Source: Rhizobium redzepovicii (GTDB lineage: Bacteria; Pseudomonadota; Alphaproteobacteria; Rhizobiales; Rhizobiaceae). From it: a stretch of DNA of 64,000 nt. Below the pieces are notes generated by a model. It was not told the DNA's origin. It saw only the letters and a list, made by a program, of their open reading frames with translations, and made no database searches. Numbering within the stretch: the first letter of the stretch is position 1; each line of letters opens with the position of its first letter. Below, one piece after another: positions 60,418-64,000 of the stretch. The position numbers and the translations under genes are program-made. The stretch lies in NCBI RefSeq assembly GCF_019793435.1, contig NZ_JAILYH010000015.1:1-64000 (forward strand). Direction: 5' to 3'.

Positions 60418-61590
60418 TTATGACGCGGCGCCGGCCAGCCGGAAGACGTCGGCCTTCTTCGAAACGCCCCGCAATTCGAAAGAGCCGAGATACTCGCAGG
60501 GGACGGCTGAGGTCGCCGCGAAGCTCTCCGACAGCAGCAGGTGCTGCTCGAGCATTCCGCAGAGCTTTTCCAGCCGCGAGGCTTCGTTGACAGCCCTGCC
60601 GATCACCGTGAAGTCGAGCCGGCCGTGGGCGCCGACATTTCCGTAGAAAACCTCGCCGAGATGCAGCACGACATCGATGCCGATATCGGGGCCTCCGTTG
60701 CGTGTCCGCTCGCGATTAAGCTCTTCGTTGGCCTTCAGCAGATTCTGAGCCGAAGCCAACGCTGCCCTGCAGGCCTTTTGCGGATCCTCCGCCTCAGTCG
60801 GAAAGATCGCCAGTACACTGTCGCCCATGAACTTGAGGATCTCGCCGGAATTTTCCTCGACATGCCGGTCGATCAGCTCGAAATGCTCGTTGAGAAACCC
60901 GACGATCTCCGCGGGCTGATAGACCTCGGTCAAGGCCGTGAAATTGCGAAGGTCGGCCAGTAGGATGGCGGCATCGATGGAACCGCCCATTCCTCTGCGG
61001 GTTTCGCCGGCAAGGATACGCGCACTCGTCCTAGCGCCGGTATAGACCGCGAGGATATCGCTCGCCGTCTTCGAAACCGCCACGCGGTAGGCCGCCAGTC
61101 CGAGTGCCGGGAATAGCGCTGCGACGATCGCCAGTTGATCATCGGAAAATCCGCCCGGCGCATCGCTCGTCAGCGAGAAACCGAGCCCGCGCAACGCGAC
61201 TTCCTTCGGGAATTCGAACAGGCTAATCACGTGATCCGTGCCCCCGGAAAGCGCGAATTCGTTGAGCTCGGTATAATCGAGACCCTCGCCCCTCGCCAAA
61301 TTCCATCGCCCCGTTCTTTCGCCGCGGCTCAAAAGGTAAAAGATCGGCGTCTTCTCGAAGTCACGCTCCGTAGCACTGCCGTGCTCGGCATTTTCAAGGA
61401 CGGTCTCACCGCCCCGCATGAAATTGGCCGCGACGCCGCGATACATCGGATGCAGGGACGGCATTCTGATACTCGCCCGCCAGATCGGAAACCCGTCCGC
61501 GATCAGCCGCTTACACAGGCCGGAAACGAGGTCGCCAATATGCTCGCTGGTGATTCCCTGCTCTATAATCCACTGAATATGACCGTTAAT
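60418..61590 (-). CDS. Adenylate/guanylate cyclase domain protein, probable ATT start
   Basis: The class III cyclase domain (about residues 200-370) has AILLADLRNFTALTEVYQPA with the metal-binding Asp, GEILKFMGDSVLAIFPTEAE with the second Asp, and VLHLGEVFYGNVGAHGRLDF. It is preceded by a GAF-like region. The frame carries family-like sequence (HIQWIIEQGITSEHIGDLVS, LCKRLIADGFPIWRASIRMP) before the first ATG at 61464. No ATG, GTG or TTG lies between the in-frame stop at 61621 and 61464. An ATT at 61590 has a perfect GGAGGT ribosome site six bases upstream, so I propose it as the start. If instead the ATG at 61464 is used, 42 conserved residues are lost. Confidence 0.85.
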   Translation of the reverse strand: MNGHIQWIIEQGITSEHIGDLVSGLCKRLIADGFPIWRASIRMPSLHPMYRGVAANFMRGGETVLENAEHGSATERDFEKTPIFYLLSRGERTGRWNLARGEGLDYTELNEFALSGGTDHVISLFEFPKEVALRGLGFSLTSDAPGGFSDDQLAIVAALFPALGLAAYRVAVSKTASDILAVYTGARTSARILAGETRRGMGGSIDAAILLADLRNFTALTEVYQPAEIVGFLNEHFELIDRHVEENSGEILKFMGDSVLAIFPTEAEDPQKACRAALASAQNLLKANEELNRERTRNGGPDIGIDVVLHLGEVFYGNVGAHGRLDFTVIGRAVNEASRLEKLCGMLEQHLLLSESFAATSAVPCEYLGSFELRGVSKKADVFRLAGAAS

Positions 61591-61767
61591 TTCCGAACCT
61601 CCACATGAGCCGGCGCAACCTTATGACGGCAAATCGGGCAAATGGGCGGCGATGCCGAACCGGCTGCCGCCCTATCAATTGATAGTCGCGCCAAACCGAT
61701 ATTTCCAGCCGTTATCAACGGCAAGTCATTTCATCCGAAGCCGGCACAACGCCGGCGGGTATCGTCC

Positions 61768-62538
61768 TCACATCCGGACCGTCATGCCGCCGTCGACGGT
61801 CAATACGTGGCCGTTGACGAAGGATGCGGCGCCGCTTGCAAGAAACAGTGCTGCACCGGCGATCTCGTCCGGGCGTCCCCAGCGTTGGACCGGGATGCGC
61901 TGGCGCACGAAGGGCATCAATTCCTCATTCGCGGCCATTGCCGCGTTCGTCTCCGTGGCGAACCAGCCGGGTGCGATCGCGTTGCTGGTGATGCCGTAAG
62001 GGCCGAATTCGACTGCCATGCCGCGCATCAGTCCGGTCAGACCCTGCTTGGCAGCCGGATAGACGCAGTCGCCGGGCATGACGACATGACCGCTGATCGA
62101 GGTCACCGCGATCAGGCGGCCATAATTGCGCCGCTTCATCAGCACCGCGGCATCGCGCGAAAGCATCATTGCCGCGGCCAGATCGGTGTGCAGCAGCTCG
62201 ATGATGGCCTCATCGTCGAATTCGGTCAGCGGCCGCCTGTCGCGGGCGCCGACATTGTTGATCAGAATATCGAGACGGCCGCGGACCTTTTCGATATCGG
62301 CCATCACAGAACGCTGGGCCTCGCGGTCGGCGATGTCGAACACGGCAGCCTCCGCCGAGCCGCCCGCCGCACGCAGCGTTCTTAGGGCCTCGTCCAGCGT
62401 CGCCGCCGTCCGTCCGGTGATGATGACATGCGCGCCGGCCTCGGCAAGCACGCGCGCCATCTCGAAGCCCAGACCGCGGCCGCCCCCGGTCACGAGCGCC
62501 ACCTGACCAGCCAGTGAAAATCTATCCATTACGCTCAT
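61768..62538 (-). CDS. SDR family oxidoreductase (gluconate 5-dehydrogenase-like)
   Basis: 256 residues. Cofactor motif VALVTGGGRGLGFEMARVLA, NNVGARDRRPLTEFDD, catalytic Ser/Tyr/Lys in VTSISGHVVMPGDCVYPAAK (YxxxK present) and the common ending LFLASGAASFVNGHVLTVDG followed by GM. The sequence resembles gluconate 5-dehydrogenase and 3-oxoacyl reductase homologues. Substrate unknown. A GAGAGCATAAACC stretch upstream offers only a weak ribosome site. Confidence 0.92.
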   Translation of the reverse strand: MSVMDRFSLAGQVALVTGGGRGLGFEMARVLAEAGAHVIITGRTAATLDEALRTLRAAGGSAEAAVFDIADREAQRSVMADIEKVRGRLDILINNVGARDRRPLTEFDDEAIIELLHTDLAAAMMLSRDAAVLMKRRNYGRLIAVTSISGHVVMPGDCVYPAAKQGLTGLMRGMAVEFGPYGITSNAIAPGWFATETNAAMAANEELMPFVRQRIPVQRWGRPDEIAGAALFLASGAASFVNGHVLTVDGGMTVRM

Positions 62539-62677
62539 GGTTTATGCTCTCGACCGAATTCTCGTGGTGAGAGAATTAATGGACTCAGTCAACTAATTTG
62601 GCAAGAGTGGAGCGGCAGACAGTGGGCGCAAGTCGCTGCTCTGAGCATTCGATGGCGCCCCAACTCTCCTCCTCCTT

Positions 62678-62702
62678 CATTCCTGCGCTTGTCACAGGAA
62701 TG
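62678..62702. repeat. Solo half-element of the ATTCCTGTG palindrome
   Basis: CATTCCTGCGCTTGTCACAGGAATG is one palindromic arm of the element seen complete at 57704-57843. No second arm is visible within about 130 bases. It lies in the 265-bp gap between the SDR and the end of cobQ, where I see nothing else. Confidence 0.7.
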
Positions 62703-62803
62703 ACGGAGAAGAGGTTAAGCACCTCAGATCAACCGAACATAGGGGACCTGCTTCCAGCGGGAGCAAGGCAGCGCGGCAATCCCCGCCTAACACACATCCA
62801 TCC

Positions 62804-64000
62804 CTACCCCAGCAACCCCGCAAGCCAGCGCGCATCGAGATGCTTCTCCAGGTCACTCGCGATTTCATCCAGCGCCCACTCGACGCTCTCGCGGTAATTC
62901 CTCTGCTCCCCCGAGAGCCCAAAGCTTTGAAGCAGCAGGGCGCGATAGGCGTCGCTGCCGAAGAGCCCGTGCAGATAGGTGCCCATGATCCGGCCATCGG
63001 CCGAAAGCGCCCCGTCGGGTGCGCCGTCGATAATCGCCGAAGGCCGGTCGCAATCCGGGCCGTGGGTGATGCCGAGGTGGATCTGGTAGCCGGCAAGCGG
63101 CACGTCGTATTCAGTCGAGCGGGCATGGCTGTTGCGCACGGTTTTTTCAGGCGCCATCTCGGTCTCGACGTCGAGCAGCGCAAGCCCCGGCGTCTCGAGT
63201 GTCCCGCCCTCGAGACCGAGCGGATCGTGCACCGTGCGGCCGAGCATCTGGTAGCCGCCGCAAATGCCGATCACTCGGCCGCCGCGTCTGACATGCATAT
63301 GGAGATCGCGGTCCCAGCCTTCAGCCCTGAAATCGGCGAGATCCGATATCGTCGCTTTCGAGCCGGGAAGAATGACGAGGCTCGCATCGGCAGGCAGCCG
63401 TTCGCCCGATCGCACGAAGACCAGTTCGACGTCCGCCTCGGCCCGCAGCGGGTCGAGATCGTCGAAATTGGCGATGCGCGGCAGCACCGGCACGGCGATC
63501 TTCAGCGCCCCGGTCCTGCCCTTCGCCAGCCGTTCGAGCACGACCGAATCTTCGGCCGGCAGGCGCGCCGCACCCGGCAGCCACGGCACGACGCCGAAAC
63601 ACGGCCAGCCGGTAAAGCCTTCGATGGCGCAGATGCCGTCGTCGAACAGGGAGATGTCGCCGCGGAACTTGTTGATGATATAGCCCGCGATCATCGCCCG
63701 GTCCCCATGATCGAGAATCGCATGCGTGCCGACCAACGAGGCGATGACGCCGCCGCGGTCGATATCGCCGACGAGCACGACAGGCACGCCGGCCCGGGTC
63801 GCAAAACCCATATTGGCGATATCGCCGGCCCTGAGATTGATCTCGGCCGGCGATCCGGCACCCTCGACGATGACGAGATCGGCGCCCGCAGCGACTTTTT
63901 CGAAGCTTTCGAGCACTGCGCCGAGCAGCTGCGGCTTCAGCCGCTGATAATCCCGCCCTTTCGCCTGTCCGAACACCCTGCCCTGCACGATGATCTGACT
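62804..64000 (-). CDS. cobQ: Cobyric acid synthase CobQ, 5' end outside the window
   Basis: The last 398 residues; about 85-90 N-terminal residues including the P-loop lie beyond the right edge. It amidates side chains b, d, e and g of adenosylcobyrinic acid diamide. The visible part has LVIVEGAGSPAEINLRAGDI, VPVVLVGDIDRGGVIASLVG, then the glutamine amidotransferase domain with the nucleophile in GICGGYQMLGRTV and the His in GTYLHGLFGSDAYR. Normal C-terminus. Confidence 0.96.
   Translation of the reverse strand, partial: SQIIVQGRVFGQAKGRDYQRLKPQLLGAVLESFEKVAAGADLVIVEGAGSPAEINLRAGDIANMGFATRAGVPVVLVGDIDRGGVIASLVGTHAILDHGDRAMIAGYIINKFRGDISLFDDGICAIEGFTGWPCFGVVPWLPGAARLPAEDSVVLERLAKGRTGALKIAVPVLPRIANFDDLDPLRAEADVELVFVRSGERLPADASLVILPGSKATISDLADFRAEGWDRDLHMHVRRGGRVIGICGGYQMLGRTVHDPLGLEGGTLETPGLALLDVETEMAPEKTVRNSHARSTEYDVPLAGYQIHLGITHGPDCDRPSAIIDGAPDGALSADGRIMGTYLHGLFGSDAYRALLLQSFGLSGEQRNYRESVEWALDEIASDLEKHLDARWLAGLLG

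Overview
The window is about 64 kb of a GC-rich alphaproteobacterial chromosome, almost certainly a Rhizobium of the R. leguminosarum / R. etli group. I infer this from four things. There is a complete acpXL-fabZXL-fabF2XL-fabF1XL-adhXL-lpxXL cluster, which makes the very-long-chain lipid A acyl group of rhizobia. There is an fnrN-type regulator with a C-X2-C-X7-C motif and two perfect anaeroboxes upstream. The cobalamin genes are of the aerobic pathway (Pseudomonas denitrificans naming). Several families of short palindromic intergenic repeats typical of rhizobia are present. I see no tRNA, rRNA, CRISPR array, prophage or insertion sequence.

Layout. 1-4.9 kb: 5' end of a porin gene, an Lrp/AsnC regulator, a uracil-DNA glycosylase-like protein, a thermonuclease-fold protein, a membrane histidine kinase and diacylglycerol kinase. 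4.9-12.1 kb: cobT and cobS diverge; cobS is followed by a DUF1289 protein and a membrane aspartic protease; then a half-size EamA protein, a LysR regulator, an SDR and an ABC-2 export pair. 12.5-26.1 kb: a carbohydrate locus with a GH43 glycosidase, aldo/keto reductase, Gfo/Idh/MocA dehydrogenase, sugar-phosphate isomerase, GH2 beta-mannosidase, a complete ABC sugar importer and a divergent LacI regulator. 26.2-35.8 kb: an accessory region of small enzymes (C39-like peptidase, D-Ala-D-Ala ligase, methyltransferase, GNATs, VOC proteins, AraC regulator) around gnd. Three genes here look broken by single-base frameshifts.

36-41.5 kb: the lipid A very-long-chain fatty acid operon. It includes a ketosynthase pair in which only one partner keeps the catalytic triad. 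41.8-43.4 kb: fnrN, an L,D-transpeptidase and a zinc ribbon protein. 43.5-49.3 kb: cobDCBA operon, nucleoside hydrolase, cobE. 49.4-51.5 kb: a TSUP permease and a SnoaL/XRE pair. 51.5-58.3 kb: cobP-cobW-cobN-cobO behind a cobalamin riboswitch. 58.6-64 kb: a CLC channel, an adenylate cyclase-like protein whose reading frame has no normal start codon at its true N-terminus, an SDR and the 3' part of cobQ.

Twelve cobalamin genes (cobT, S, D, C, B, A, E, O, N, W, P, Q) lie in five separate groups. Together they cover uroporphyrinogen methylation, a,c-diamidation, cobalt insertion, adenosylation, amidation and nucleotide loop assembly. The most unusual points are a 151-bp palindromic element inserted in frame inside cobN, the degenerate FabF2XL ketosynthase, a probable ATT start codon in the cyclase gene, three tandem hairpins upstream of the riboswitch, and a cluster of frameshifts between 26 and 34 kb.
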